From Collariella sp. IMI 366227 (taxonomy: Eukaryota > Ascomycota > Sordariomycetes > Sordariales > Chaetomiaceae): a stretch of DNA of 64,000 bases. This document shows, in pieces, positions 11,381-22,989 of the stretch (the stretch's first letter is position 1; every line of letters starts with the position of its first letter). Made by a program: the position numbers and the translations under genes. Under the pieces are notes generated by a model. That model saw only the letters and a program-made list of their open reading frames with translations. It made no database searches and was not told the origin of the DNA. The DNA lies in NCBI GenBank assembly GCA_027946355.1, contig JAPEUS010000002.1, positions 1,798,001 through 1,862,000 of the forward strand, in the 5' to 3' direction.

Positions 11381-12512
11381 CTTGTTGGGCGACCGCTTGT
11401 CGCCGTGGTGGTGGTTGTTCGCCTTGTCTCGCCGCGACTCCTCGATGGCGGTGCGCTGCTGGATGCTCGAGTCGTGGCTCTTCCACTCGAGCTTCGTGTC
11501 CGGGGGGAAGGCGAGAATGCGCCGCATCGTTTCACTGGGGGAAGGTCAGCAAGAAGTGGGGCACAGGGGGTTTAAGGGGTTGGTGGGGGAACGTACCGAA
11601 TCTTGAGAACCCGCTGCCCGCTCGCGCGAGCCCAGATGCTGAGGATGTCCTCGCCGTTCCGGACACTCAGAACGGCTCCGCACACCTCATCACCGGCCTC
11701 GGCGAACTGGTCGCCAATGATGGCGAGCAGCAGGTCCTCCCAGTAGCGGTCGGCCACGCCCTTCCTCAGGCGCACGACCCACTTGCCACCATGCTTGTTC
11801 TCTTCGTCCTCCCATATTGGCCGAATGCCCTTCTTGAACAGGTGGTAGTCGGACACCAGCGGCAGGGCCGAGGGGCGCTTGAGGTGCTCGTAGACCTTAA
11901 AGAAGTGCTCGACCGTCTCGACCGTGGCGATGGGGTGCAGCGTCTTCTCGTACTCGATGAATCCGTTCGCCTTGGAAATGGGCGGGCGGAACCAGAAGAC
12001 CCAGCTGTTGCGGAGCTGGTGCACCGGCGGACCCGCCGTCGGCTGGCCAGCGGCCTTACCCGCGTCTCTCAGCGAGGCGAGGGAAGCCGGCTTGCTGAGC
12101 GCCCTGCCGCCGAGGGATCCGTCCCTGGCCGATTTCTCGGCGGTCGGGGTCTTGAAGGCGGCGCCGAGAGCCGTCTCAAACGGGTTCCCCGGGGTCTTGG
12201 GCGTCTTGGCCGAGCCGAACGAGGCAAAGGCGCCCGAGCCGAGGCCGAAGGCGCTTGATGCGCCGGTGGTCGGGGACACCAAGCTACCTGGTGTTGTTAC
12301 GGCGTTGAAAGGGTTCTTTCCAACCGACGAGCTATCACCGCCAAATCGCTTAAAGGAGGTGTTGTTGCGTCCCGAGGGGCTGTCTTGACCGGACCCTGAT
12401 GTTGAGAGAGAGAGCTTGCTCGAGCTGGAAATAACGGATTAGGATGGCCCATAGGGCAGGCAAAAGCCGTGAGGGAAACTCACTTGGCACGGCGACTCCA
12501 TAGATTATCCAT
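11318..12512 (-). CDS. Class II cap-binding protein, eIF4E2/4EHP-like
   Basis: This eIF4E family protein binds the mRNA cap. Class II members usually repress translation rather than start it. Three exons, 12512-12484, 12424-11597 and 11534-11318, give 357 residues. The first exon encodes only MDNLWSRRA. A low-complexity Ser/Gly/Thr region (residues about 10-115) precedes the eIF4E fold: NSWVFWFRPP, ETVEHFFKVYEHLKRPS, DYHLFKKGIRPIWEDEENK, GGKWVVRLRKGVADRYWEDL, GDEVCGAVLSVRNGEDILSIW. The Trp of PIWEDE and the basic residues for cap phosphates are kept. The class I Trp in the first cap loop is replaced (KTLHPI instead of KTWQAN), pointing to class II. The tail after the fold ends in about 13 consecutive Gln. 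Introns are 59 and 62 nt. Confidence 0.85.
11341..11386 (-). repeat. CAG/CAA trinucleotide repeat (polyGln)
   Basis: A run of CTG/TTG on the plus strand encodes about 13 Gln near the C terminus of the 4EHP-like protein. CAA interruptions sit in the middle, which usually slows slippage. The length may vary between strains. Confidence 0.85.
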
Positions 12513-14659
12513 GAAGAAGTCGGGAACCGGAACTCGTGGGAAGCGAAGGTCAACGAGGAGGGGCCGTCAGGCAGCGCACCGGAAGCAGCAAGGGATGGAC
12601 GACGGCGACGCGGAGCCTGTTCTCGGTCGGGCGGATAGGCGGGGCCGGTTTGGTGGGAGAGTGAAGTCGGGCGTTGTTGTTGGTGTCGCTGTTGTTGCTG
12701 CGGCGGGGGCAGGCTCTCACGGAGGGCGTCAAAATCGAGCCGGGGTGGTTGTGGGTGATGTCAGGAGGGAGGCAGAAGCACAACGGTTAACAGGCGTATT
12801 AGTCGAGGATTTGGCGATGTCTCTGTGGATGGAGAGCGGACGGGAAGTGGTAGTATCGAATATAGGGGGCAATGATTGGGCTGCGGGATGGCTGTCTGGG
12901 ACTGTAGGTGTGCTCGAAATGGCAGGATGTGCTCTTGGGAACTCGATCTCAATCTTTTGAAAGACAAAACTTGAAAGCCAAAAGGCAGAGTGGCGGGTCT
13001 CCGACTCCACCACAGTGCAGCCCAAAAAAACATGACTGGCGTGAACCCACCGGTTGTGGTCTGTGCGGAGGAACAGGCCACACAGCGCCAATGCTGACCA
13101 TGCTGGGAGTTCGACGTTGCGGGCGGTGAGCACGGGCACAAAACATGCAGCAGGTCTTGGCGATCCATTCAAGAAGGGAAATTTTGAAGCTCCAGCGAAT
13201 TTCTTCTCTTTTCCTTTTTTCCATAATCCAAGACCACAACTCAAATCATTGCTGACCTGCTACCCAAATTGCACCACGCAGCCAGCTGTTCCGAATGTGT
13301 GTCGAGATTGACTCCATCAAGCCCTTGTTTAAAACCATCATCACGAGAGCCCCATTTGCGCGGCGTCCATGATGCGTTGATGACCTGAAGCACTGGACAT
13401 CCTTCCATCCCTCCATACCTATTATTCCTTGCATATGTGCTGCTGCCACGTAGACAAGCATGTGCCGGCCTAGCTGTGTCGGTGCATCTGACCACTTCAA
13501 CCGACCAAGAACTAACTGTAAGTCTGGCTTCTGCGTGTCCCGCTGCCCACATCTGCCCTGATGACCCCCAAACATTCCGGTAAACCGACTCAGCAACGAC
13601 TGGACTTCTCGGCCGCTTTGGCGGGGTGGTTCGCAGTCGTGAGTTGAGTATGAGGAGCCTTTGGCTATCGCTCTGAGCGTCCGTCAAACTCATCGGTCCA
13701 TGCCCTGAGCTTGCGTGAATTAGAGCTAACCGCTGGAACCGAGCAGATTGGTCTCACTACTTAGGCAGGTAGTCCGAGACGACGCTTGTCGCAAGGGAGC
13801 TCCCCTCCAAGCAAGCAACTGAGTCAAGCCCAGCCAACAGCAGAACAGCATCTTCAACACTGCTTGCATGGGTAAGCGGGATTATGCCAGGCTTGGTAGG
13901 CCTCTACCTCAAAATTCCTTTGGTATGCCAACCCAATCACAAAACTCTTAAATCAAAGCTTTCCGCGCCCGTCCTTTGGCCTCCGCAGTCGGGGTGTTCT
14001 GTGAACAACCCCACGCACATGCAAATCAACGCAGGGCGCAACCACAGCATTGGGTACACTGCCAGTTGATTGGAACACATCCAACTAAACATGTGGCTGA
14101 CAGCCTGGGGCATATCCCGCTGTCACTGTGACGCGATATGCCAGAGCAGTCCGGCGATGTTGGTGGCTGTCTTGTTTGCGGCATCTGATGCAATCCTCCA
14201 ATCCGTCTTCGGACGCCAGCTGCCGGGTCCCACTCTCCCGAAAATGCGGTCCCTTTGCGGGAACCCCACACAGATGCTCGCTGACGCAACGTAAAAGGTG
14301 GGGTTGCTTTGGTGCAACCACACAGCGGGCAGCTTGAGAAAAGAGAATTTCCATTTCTTCCCAGAACGCACCGTAATTGATTCGTTGTTGAACACCGTCA
14401 ACAGCCGTCTAGCGCAGTAGACAACGCCTTTTACCCGCTAAAATTGTGTCAACCCCAAATCAATTTGTCTCAGCTCCCTCGTTGATCCTTATCAACTGTT
14501 GGCGCCGCCGATTCCTCCTATCGAACCCTAGAACTACCCCACATCGAGACCCTCTGTGTCATTGACTCCCAGTCTTCCCTTGTCCTGGTTCAAACAACTT
14601 CCTCATCACCCTCAAACATCAACCACAGCAGATTCCTCCCGAACTCTGCGTGATAACTC
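12513..14659. other. Divergent intergenic 4EHP / MTHFR
   Basis: This 2.1 kb between divergent starts contains both promoters and leaders. The reading frames inside have no protein-like composition and no splice-consistent extension of either neighbour. The 14450-14600 part is pyrimidine-rich, as expected of an MTHFR 5' UTR. No TATA box close to either start could be assigned. Confidence 0.45.
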
Positions 14660-16744
14660 ATGGGCGACCTCCTTCCCAGCCTCGAATTGCCTCCTGAGGC
14701 CGTCAAGAACCACGCAATGGACAAGATCACGGACAAGATCGCGGCCCTGCCCGCGGGGCAGGACTACTTCTCCCTCGAGTTCTTCCCGCCCAAGACTGCC
14801 ATGGGCTTCGCCAACCTCCGCGCCCGTCTCGACCGCATGGCAAGAGCCCTACGCCCGCTCTTCGTCAACGTCACCTGGGGAGCTGGCGGCTCGACCGCCA
14901 CCAAGTCGCTGGAGCTGGCCGAGATTTGCCAGCGCGAGCTCGGGCTTACTACGTGCCTGCATCTCACCTGCACCAACATGAGCCGCCGTCTTATTGACAA
15001 GGCCCTTGACGACGCGAAAGCCCTTGGCATCCGCAATATTCTTGCCCTGAGAGGTGACCCCCCGCGGAGGGCCGAATATCGCGACATCAACGAGCCGGAG
15101 CCAATCGAGGAAGAGGATGAATTCTGCTGGGCTGCAGATCTGGTCCGCTACATCCGCAAGACCCACGGCGACTACTTTTGTATTGGCGTGGCTGCGTACC
15201 CAGAGGGCCACGCTGACGAAAGCCATCCCTTGGGCCAGAGTCTGGAGCACGATCTGCCATACCTCGTCGAGAAGACGCAGGCTGGCGCCGACTTCATCAT
15301 GACACAGCTCTTCTTCGACATCGACGCATACACCCATTTTGAGGAGACGCTGCGGGAACATCCCAGCGGCGCATTCAACAATATTGCCATCATCCCCGGC
15401 CTGATGCCGATCCAGAGCTACCAGATGATCAAGCGGACGACGAAGCTCAGCCACGCCAACATCCCAGACGCCCTCATGGCGCGGTTGGACGCGGTCAAGG
15501 GCGACGACGAGAAGGTGAAGGAGGTGGGCGTAGATATCATCAGCGAAATCGTCGAGCAAGTCAGGGAGATCAAAGACAGGACTGAAGGCCCGAGGGGCTT
15601 CCACTTCTACACCCTCAACCTGGAGAAGGCCGTTTCCTTCATTGTCGAGCGAACAGGCCTCATCGCACCCAGCACCCCCGACGAAGACCAAGCCGCTGCC
15701 GTCACCCAAAACCCCCTTCCCGAGATCCGCCTCCTCCGCGTCAACGGCTCCACCCCAGACCAATCATCGCACGACGCCCTCCACCGCAAAGCCTCCGTCG
15801 GCTCCGACCCGCGCGACCGCGTCATCGTCCCCGGCCGCTCACCCTCCTACCCCGACTGGGAAGCGACCGCCTTCGAAGCCAGCGTTCCCGCGGAGCCCAT
15901 CAACTCGCGCGCCAACACGCTGGCCATCTCGGAAGGCGAGGGCGTGCTCGGCCGCGAAGCCACCTGGGACGACTTCCCCAACGGCCGCTGGGGCGACGCG
16001 CGCTCGCCCGCCTACGGCCAGATCGACGGCTACGGCGTCAGCCTGCACGTCACCGTCGCCCAGGCCCGCCAGCTGTGGGGCACGCCCCAGAACCCGGACG
16101 ATATCAGTGCCATCTTCATCCGCCACCTGCGCGGCGAGCTGCCGACCATCCCCTGGAGCGAGGAGAGCTTCAGCCCGGAGACGGACAAGATCCGCGAGCG
16201 GCTGGTGGAGCTGAATGCCAAGGGGTGGTGGACGCTGGCCTCGCAGCCGGCGGTGAATGGGTTGAGATCGAGTGACGCGACGTTTGGATGGGGCCCGCAG
16301 CACGGGTTTGTGTTCCAGAAGGCGTTTGTCGAGTTTTTCATGCCGTCGAAGGACTGGAAGAGATTGGAGGAGAGGCTGAGGAAGCCGGAGATGAAGGATG
16401 TGGTGTGCTTTTATGCGACGAACGCGAGGGGGGATTTTGTCAGTTCGGATACGGCGACGGCGGCTTCGTCGGCTACTGGGGAGAGGGAGGCGAGCACGAA
16501 TGCGGTGACGTGGGGTGTTTTCCCCGGGAAGGAGATTGTCACGCCGACGATTATTGAGGAGGTTAGTTTTAGGGCGTGGAGCGAGGAGGCATTTGGGATT
16601 TGGGGGGAGTGGGCCAAGATCTATGAGAAGGGGAGTGAGAGTGAGAGGTTGATTGAGAGGGTGAGGGGGGACTCGTGGTTGGTGAATCTGATTCATCATG
16701 ATTTTGTCGAGCCTGAGGCGCTGTGGGAGCTGTTGCTGAGTTAG
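14660..16744 (+). CDS. Methylenetetrahydrofolate reductase (Met12/Met13 family)
   Basis: This FAD enzyme reduces 5,10-methylene-THF to 5-methyl-THF, the methyl donor for methionine synthesis. One exon encodes 694 residues with no frameshift. The N-terminal TIM barrel holds the catalytic Glu in YFSLEFFPPKT (Glu40), then FVNVTWGAGGS, HLTCTNM, ILALRGDPPR, CIGVAAYPEGH and GADFIMTQLFFD. A eukaryote-type C-terminal regulatory domain follows a variable linker (residues about 330-440): WDDFPNGRWGDARSPAYGQIDGYG, then segments up to NLIHHDFVEPEALWELL. In animals that domain binds S-adenosylmethionine; fungal enzymes differ in this. The length fits the longer fungal isoform. I could not decide between MET12 and MET13 orthology, so no symbol is given. 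The coding strand becomes G-rich after about 16190. Confidence 0.93.
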   Translation: MGDLLPSLELPPEAVKNHAMDKITDKIAALPAGQDYFSLEFFPPKTAMGFANLRARLDRMARALRPLFVNVTWGAGGSTATKSLELAEICQRELGLTTCLHLTCTNMSRRLIDKALDDAKALGIRNILALRGDPPRRAEYRDINEPEPIEEEDEFCWAADLVRYIRKTHGDYFCIGVAAYPEGHADESHPLGQSLEHDLPYLVEKTQAGADFIMTQLFFDIDAYTHFEETLREHPSGAFNNIAIIPGLMPIQSYQMIKRTTKLSHANIPDALMARLDAVKGDDEKVKEVGVDIISEIVEQVREIKDRTEGPRGFHFYTLNLEKAVSFIVERTGLIAPSTPDEDQAAAVTQNPLPEIRLLRVNGSTPDQSSHDALHRKASVGSDPRDRVIVPGRSPSYPDWEATAFEASVPAEPINSRANTLAISEGEGVLGREATWDDFPNGRWGDARSPAYGQIDGYGVSLHVTVAQARQLWGTPQNPDDISAIFIRHLRGELPTIPWSEESFSPETDKIRERLVELNAKGWWTLASQPAVNGLRSSDATFGWGPQHGFVFQKAFVEFFMPSKDWKRLEERLRKPEMKDVVCFYATNARGDFVSSDTATAASSATGEREASTNAVTWGVFPGKEIVTPTIIEEVSFRAWSEEAFGIWGEWAKIYEKGSESERLIERVRGDSWLVNLIHHDFVEPEALWELLLS

Positions 16745-17997
16745 AGGCGTCTGTGCGGTCATGGCTCGGGGGTTGATATTGGAAGATGTGTGGGAAATGT
16801 AACGAGCACGGCACTAACAGGGGGAAAACTAGCCCTCACGATTTCGGAGCTCGGGGAAATGGAATCTCCATGGAAGGAAAATCGGGCATTATCTAGAATC
16901 AGGACCCAAATCCAATACGGGGGACGAAAACCTCGGTATCATGCACATACTACCACCCCAGCACAGCCGCGGCACGTCAAGCATCGGGAATGAACCGACT
17001 GCGGGGATATTTTGAAGATGTCAACTGAATCCATCGCGCGGCATATATATTGCTCCCGCATGACTGGCGGTGCCAATTACTATACATTCGTCTGAAACAA
17101 AAGAGAAAGGAAAAGAACGAAGACCCGGCAATCAATCAAACAAGCCGCCCTTCTCATTCATCCATCCATCCATCATCCCTCCATCCATCATCCCTCCATC
17201 CATCAATCCACACCACGATCCAACCACCATCGATCTAAACCATCTGACCCATATGTAGATATACCGAGTCAAAGGGTAAGTGTCGATGTCCGCCCGTCCG
17301 TCCGATCTGTTCCATTCCATCCCGTTCCGTTCCGGCCTGTTCTCCCAAGCGAATGTGCGCCCGTCCTGAAAGAATTGAACAAAAAGAGACATGAATGATG
17401 ACGAAGCTGAGAGAGGAAGAAAAAGAAAATGGGGATTTCCCACCATGTCCTGGTTAGGGCCGGTGGTGTTCCGAGCCGAGGACTTGCGGGGCCCGTCCAA
17501 GATGCGATTCATGGTTGTGACAACGAAGGTTGTGGTCATGTCGTTGTCTTGGAAAAGGGAGAAAGGTGGGCTGTGGGGGAAAGGGGGGAAGATGCTGGGT
17601 GATGATGTTGATGAGATAGACCTGTGCGCAAAAGTGATGCGCGCAGTCTGGATGGATCAGTCTGTTGTCTGCCGAGACTGAGAGCCCGATAAAAAGGAAG
17701 GGAGTTGGGTTGGTATGTATGCTGGTTGTGGTGCGTGCAGTCTAATCAGGTCTGATGGGATCCAGGCATGGGGGAGAAGTGTCAAAGGTAGCTCCGGTGT
17801 CCATGCTGGGATCCGGATCGGGTCGAATGAGACGGCGGCGCGTATGGTGCGCAGGTGGCGGACTTGATGAAGTTCTTCAAAGTCCGGGGGTGGGTAATTA
17901 AATATGTGGTTGTGCTGTGTGGGGCAGTCCTGGGTTTCCGGTGTGGGAAGCATTTGCCGTTGATGGTATCGTGGCAGGGTGGACAGTGTTGAGAAAC
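16745..17997. other. Tail-to-tail intergenic with a short tandem repeat
   Basis: 1.25 kb between convergent genes. It contains the CATC-type repeat listed separately and otherwise no coding signal. It should hold both 3' UTRs. Confidence 0.4.
17157..17211. repeat. Imperfect CATC/CCATCCATC tandem repeat
   Basis: ATCC units alternate with ATCCCTCC, giving a roughly 15 nt higher-order period repeated about three times. It is a simple microsatellite in the 3' flank of MTHFR. Confidence 0.8.
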
Positions 17998-19922
17998 TCA
18001 ACAGTCACCCGCGTCCCAAGCATCATCCTCGCCTAGATCAACATGGGGATAGGCAAAAGCCTGACCACGGTTCGAACTCTCAACGCTCTTGGCAAACCCA
18101 GCCCCAGTATTCGCCAGCGCCGCCGCAAAAGCAGCATTATCCCCAACAAACCCACCAGTCACACTATCACCCCCAACCGCACCACCAACACTGCTTTGGG
18201 CTGGCGCAAACCCAGTGCTAGACCTTGCATTCCCACGACCACCACCACCACCACCACCACCACCACCACCACCAGCAGGCTTAACCCCATAGTAAGCGCT
18301 CTCCAGCGCAGCCCGAGCGTTAGCAACCGCAGCAGAAACCCTCGGGGCGCTGGCGGGAACAGAGGCGACGCTCTGCGGGGTGTTGGCCTCGGAGCCGGAA
18401 GCGCTGGCGGGAGGGGAGGCGGTCGTGTTATAGAATATGGTGGTGTTGAACGAGGGCTGCTGGTGCTGGGGCATCATGCCTATGTTGTCGGTGTTGGGGT
18501 GCTCGGTCTTTATGCGCATGGTGTTGGTCTCGGGATGCATGCCGGTGTTGGTGGTTAAGTTGTTGGGGGCGATGGTAGCCTGGGCCGGGGGGTAGGGATT
18601 AGACATTGACATGGTCATGCTCATGGTCATGCTGTCGGTGGTGGTGGGGCCGGGGAGTTTGGGTAGCTGGCGGAGCTGGAGGAGAAGGCTGAGTTACGGC
18701 GCATGTCGAGGGCCGAAGAGTTATGGACGGATGGAGTGGCGCTCAGGGGTTGGTCGGGATGGTGGAGGAGACGTAATACCCGCCGGTGTAATGATTAGCC
18801 GGGGCATTCGGGGCAGGTGCCATAGAATAGGAAGGGTCGGCGGGCGCGGAGCAATGGGCTGGGGGCGCGGGGCAATGTTCCGGGGTGTGGAGGAGGAGGG
18901 TTGATTCGCGGAGTCGTCTTGAGCCGGGGCTTGGTGGGTGTCACGTCTAGCTCGGAATAGTCCATGTCCGGAAAGTCTTCATTGTCCTCCTGCTCCATCT
19001 CGGGCTTGACAACAGTCTTGCGGCGCTTGCTGGTCGGAGTGGTGGTGGCGCTGGACGCCGGGGTCTTGGTCGCCCGAGCCCGAGCCCGCTTGGCAACCGC
19101 GGAAGTGTTGGGGGTGCCGGGAACGGGGACAGAGCCACCGGAGGCGTTCCTGTTCAGGAAATCATTGAAGGCGATGATCGGGTCCTCGCCAGCCGCAGCC
19201 GCAGCCTTGAGCGCTTTGGCGCAGTTCTTGATGCCCCTGAACTGGAAGGCCAGACCATCCGCGGTGGAGCCCCCAAAGAACTTCTGGAGCTCTGCAATAT
19301 AGTCAGCATTTTTTTTTCCGGGGTAGTGAACCTGCCTTTCAAGCAAGAAGAAAGAATCCATAACGATACTGGAGTGGTGGTGATGACTGGCTGGCTAGCT
19401 GCTGGCAGAGTTGGCTGAGCTTACCATCCTTGGGAACGTCCCAGAGCTTCCATCTGGCCGGATCCTGGCGGCCCTCGACCAGAGTGTTGAGGGCATTCGC
19501 CTGAGCCTTGATCTGGCGGAAGCGGTGCTCAATGGCAGACTCCGTCGTGTCACCGCCATAGCGCTGGGCAATTTCTGGCGAGTGCGGACAGGGCCATGGT
19601 CAGTTTCCGAGTCTGAATCCAAAACTCTGAGATTATCGGACGGTATGCCGATGCCTTCTCCCGCTGCCCCAGCCAGCCAGCCAAGCCAGTCAACACGTCG
19701 CAGACTAAACATGTGATGATCAGGTGAACACCGGCCAGCGGCCAGAAGCAGCGAAATTGGGCTCGATTCGGGGAGTGAGGCATTCAAGAGACAAAGGTGA
19801 AAAGAGAACCTACCCTTGTAGTCGATCCGGGTGCCCGGACCCAACGAAGCCACCAGCGCGCACAGAAGACGGTTCTGCGTCTCCCATGTCTTGAAGTTGG
19901 TCGCCCTCTCCTTAGGCGGCAT
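17998..19922 (-). CDS. Nuclear-looking fungal protein with a duplicated helical motif
   Basis: Family not recognised. Exons 19922-19814, 19574-19425 and from 19291 onward are joined by clean GTAGGT/GTAAGC donors and CAG acceptors. The N-terminal 180 residues hold two related blocks: TTESAIEHRFRQIKAQANAL...GRQDP, and STADGLAFQFRGIKNCAKAL...GEDP. They look like a tandem helix-turn-helix-type unit. A basic, possibly nuclear-targeting stretch follows (AKRARARATK, SKRRKTVVKPE), then an acidic patch and a low-complexity Pro/Ser/Asn region. The frame stops at 18795. Protein-like sequence then continues in other frames: YSMAPAPNAPANHYTGGYY, SVHNSSALDMRRNSAFSS, then TTTDSMTMSMTMSMS through a 12-Gly run to a stop at 17998. 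The shifts fall at C4 runs where C5 would restore the frame, so one protein of about 600 residues is likely. It may be DNA-binding; that is inference. Confidence 0.6.
18237..18274 (-). repeat. GGT trinucleotide repeat (polyGly)
   Basis: A CCA/ACC run on the plus strand codes for about 12 Gly in the C-terminal low-complexity part of the unnamed nuclear protein. It is a simple repeat and may vary in length. Confidence 0.85.
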
Positions 19923-22026
19923 CTTGATATTTCCTGGTTGTCCAGGAGGGAGCAGCCAGGAGGGCGAGGAAGAGGAGCGATGGTGTGAGAGCTGTAATCC
20001 CCATGGTCAGCACAAAGCTTATAAGAAAATGCGAGCAAAGCAGATCCGTTCCAGGCAACTGACACCTTTGCGGGCGCTCGCTGCCAAGGGCTCAAGTGAA
20101 AAATCACGAAGAGGGTTACAACAGGCAATGCAGCGCGCCTGAGATGTCCCCTCATCGCCCTCACACAAGTACCCAGGACGATTTCTCAAGCAAAGTTCGG
20201 ATGAGGCACCTCCCAGATCCCTTGAACGAGTGACTTAAAGTCTGACTGAACTTAAACCCGACAAGAGGAAACTGCTAGTCGGCGTGACGAGCGACGCTGC
20301 CCACTCGGGCGGTATTTGAAGTCGAGTTTGAGGCCAAACAAACTAGACTGACCGAACACCAGACCAACGCCGCGACACTTACCAGCACCGCGATCCCAAG
20401 AAATAAAAGCAAAGAAGAGGAAAAAAAGATGAGATTTACGTACCTTTGATAATCTCGAGAATAGCAAGCCGAGGGCGAGGCAGAGAAGGGCGGAAGGAAG
20501 ATGGCTGTCGGTGGAGGCTCGCGAGTCGTGAGAAAGAGAGGAAGCAGTTGAGAATTTCGAAAGCGTGGGCAGAAATAAATAGTTTTTAGGGCTTCACTGA
20601 AAGGATAGCAGGCGGGTCCACGAGCCAAACTCGCTGAAACAGCGAGGGCAAGAGAGTGTGAGGTTGACGGGGAGCGTGGGTCGGTCTGTGTGCTCGCCGA
20701 GAAAGAAGGGACGCCGGGAAGGTTGGTGTTGTGTAAAGGCCGGGGTCCTTTTGGGAGCCGGGGGCCAACGATCTGAACAGATGGTTAGGGGATGTTCACG
20801 CGTTGGTGTTGAGGAGTGCCAGAGAATCTCATCTCTCTTCGAGGTGAAATTCATAGGGTTCAACAACAGGGATCAGGAGGAAAGAGAAGGGGGGATCAAG
20901 ATGGAAAGCTTCATGTAGTACGCCTTTCTTCAATGAGAATGGCCCGTTCCAATAAACTTGTCTCAAAAAACCCCGAGAATCAGCGGAAAGGAAAAGAACG
21001 GGAAGAGTTGTTCAAAGGAAAGGGGTAAGAGTTGGGAGACTTCTCTAACCAACCTAAGGGGTGCTCAGGATTCGACTCGTAGGGACGCAGGGTCCTTCTT
21101 CAGAAGAACTACTATAAATTCTTAGGGAAATCCAGTGTGTGCAGTGGTGATCAAAGCTAAGACAAGTGTTGATTCAATAGATCAAACTTTGTTCGGGGGC
21201 CGGCAAGACTCCCTGGCCTTGAGGGTGTGGTATGAAAGGGTGAGCGTGAAAAGAACTTGAGAACTCTAGCATCAGGTTTGACAATTAAAGTTCTAAACAA
21301 CAAAGTACTGAAGAACAAGTTGACTAAACGAAATAAAATCACTTACAAGAGTAATTGAGGAGTTACTCCTGAGCCCTCATAGATACTGTTTCTTCAGCCA
21401 AGCCACGTACAAGGTGCAGTGGGACCCTAGACGAGGGCAGCATCAAGTAGTAGACGCGACCATGTATGTTGTTCCAAAGAATGACTTCTTGGTATAGTTG
21501 AGGGGATGGGTTAAGGAACGGTTCATGCCAATGCCGGCACTTCAGACGATTGGACTCAGCCTTATCACTGAGGTTGAAGAAAGAAAATGCAACCAAAGAG
21601 GCTGAGCTGGCTCACCGTCACCACGGAAACGGAATTGAGTGGGAGTTTGATAGGGACTAGAGCCGTCAGTTCATGCTATTCAGGGACATACCGAAGCAAC
21701 CTCTTTAATGCTGGGAAAAAGACTAGTACTTTTCTCAGCAATATCTCATACCTTAAGAATTTCGAACAACAATCAATTGTCCAAGAACGCTATGCCTCTC
21801 ACTAGAGAAAATCTTGAAGCAAAGTTTCTTGTTAGCACTCGCTCATGTCTTGGCAAATTTGACCCCCTGCATCCTCTCCACCAAGACACCCAAGCAAACA
21901 GCCAAGAGCCTGTCAGTCCACCCAGAAAGCTTGGTTCAACGGCTGAAAGCATCCAAGCCTCTTGGGGGAGCATTAGTCTATGTATATAAGTCTATCCAAA
22001 AACATCTATCGACATAATCATACAAT
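19923..22026. other. Intergenic, more AT-rich, no gene seen
   Basis: 2.1 kb upstream of the nuclear-protein gene and downstream of the PQ-loop gene, both leftward. The stretch from about 20900 to 22000 is visibly more AT-rich than its surroundings. Reading frames are short and without protein-like composition. Confidence 0.4.
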
Positions 22027-22989
22027 TCATGTCGTCTTCTCCGGTATCGAGGTTGATGTCCTCCTCCCCGGCACTCTGGTAGCAGGCCCGCTGGCGGTGC
22101 TAAACGCATTGGGCTGCAGCTCGTGCATGGGATGCTGATGGTGCTCCTTGATGACGGTTTCCTGCTGCTGGCCATACAGCACGTACTGCACGCCCAGGAT
22201 GGAGTCGCATACCGCCTGGAACATGCCGCAGAGTTTGAACGCCCAGGGGATCGTGGTCTTGGAGGTAAAGAACCAAAACATCTTCATGCTGTCGCCCACC
22301 AGCCAGCTGGCGAGGACAGAGATGCGGAGCCCCTGGGAGGACCGAGAGCGATAGTTGACCAGAATCTGCGGGATCGGCAGAATCGCCTCGACCGACAGGC
22401 CAATGTAGCCGATCAGCGACGAATACGCCTGGTATACCACTGGGATCGGGGACAGCACGAGCTCGCAGACAACCAGGCCAACGAACAGGGACGCCAGGAA
22501 CTGCCAATATCTGCCAATTGTAAGCCTCAACCTTTTGATATATTCTTTTCCCAGGGAAAAACCCACGGCTTCGGCGTCCTCCACTGCCAGAAATTGAACG
22601 GCCGTTGTGACTCGTTTGCGCGCGCGAACGGGACCGCGGCGTCGCCTCCCCTCGGGCGGTGGTCCAGGGCGATCTTCAGCAGGATCACCTGCATGACAAC
22701 CGCGACGAACGACTGGATCAGGAGCGCATTGTCGAACTTGGCGCCGGGGTAATAGAATATCCTGGCGCGCGCGAGTGTCAGGGGACGCCATTGGCAAAAG
22801 AGGTTGCGTGTCCTGTGCGACTCACCTGAGCAGCGATGCGACCAGCATGATCAGGGGGATGTCCAGTGAGAAGCCCGCGCTAGATTTCGTCCGGTACATC
22901 GAGTAGGCCTGGTCGCTGTAGGAGAGGACCGGCGAGAGGACGAGGAACGCCGGGGTGAGATACCCCGACAGCGTCGTCAACAACCCCAT
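22027..22989 (-). CDS. PQ-loop repeat membrane protein (Any1/SLC66A2-like)
   Basis: Three exons, 22989-22826, 22761-22567 and 22510-22027, give 280 residues with about seven membrane segments. PQ-loop character is seen in PAFLVLSPVLSYSDQAYSMY with SSAGFSLDIPLIMLVASLLR (first repeat), and in SVEAILPIPQILVNYRSRSS with GLRISVLASWLVGD (second repeat). The middle junction restores FNFWQWRTPKPYWQFLASL, a conserved feature of fungal Any1-type proteins. In yeast Any1 acts at endosome and Golgi membranes, antagonising phospholipid flippases; human SLC66A2 is related. The second intron uses a GTGGGT donor, weaker than usual. The cytosolic C tail is short and basic. Function is by family resemblance only. 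Confidence 0.8.
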
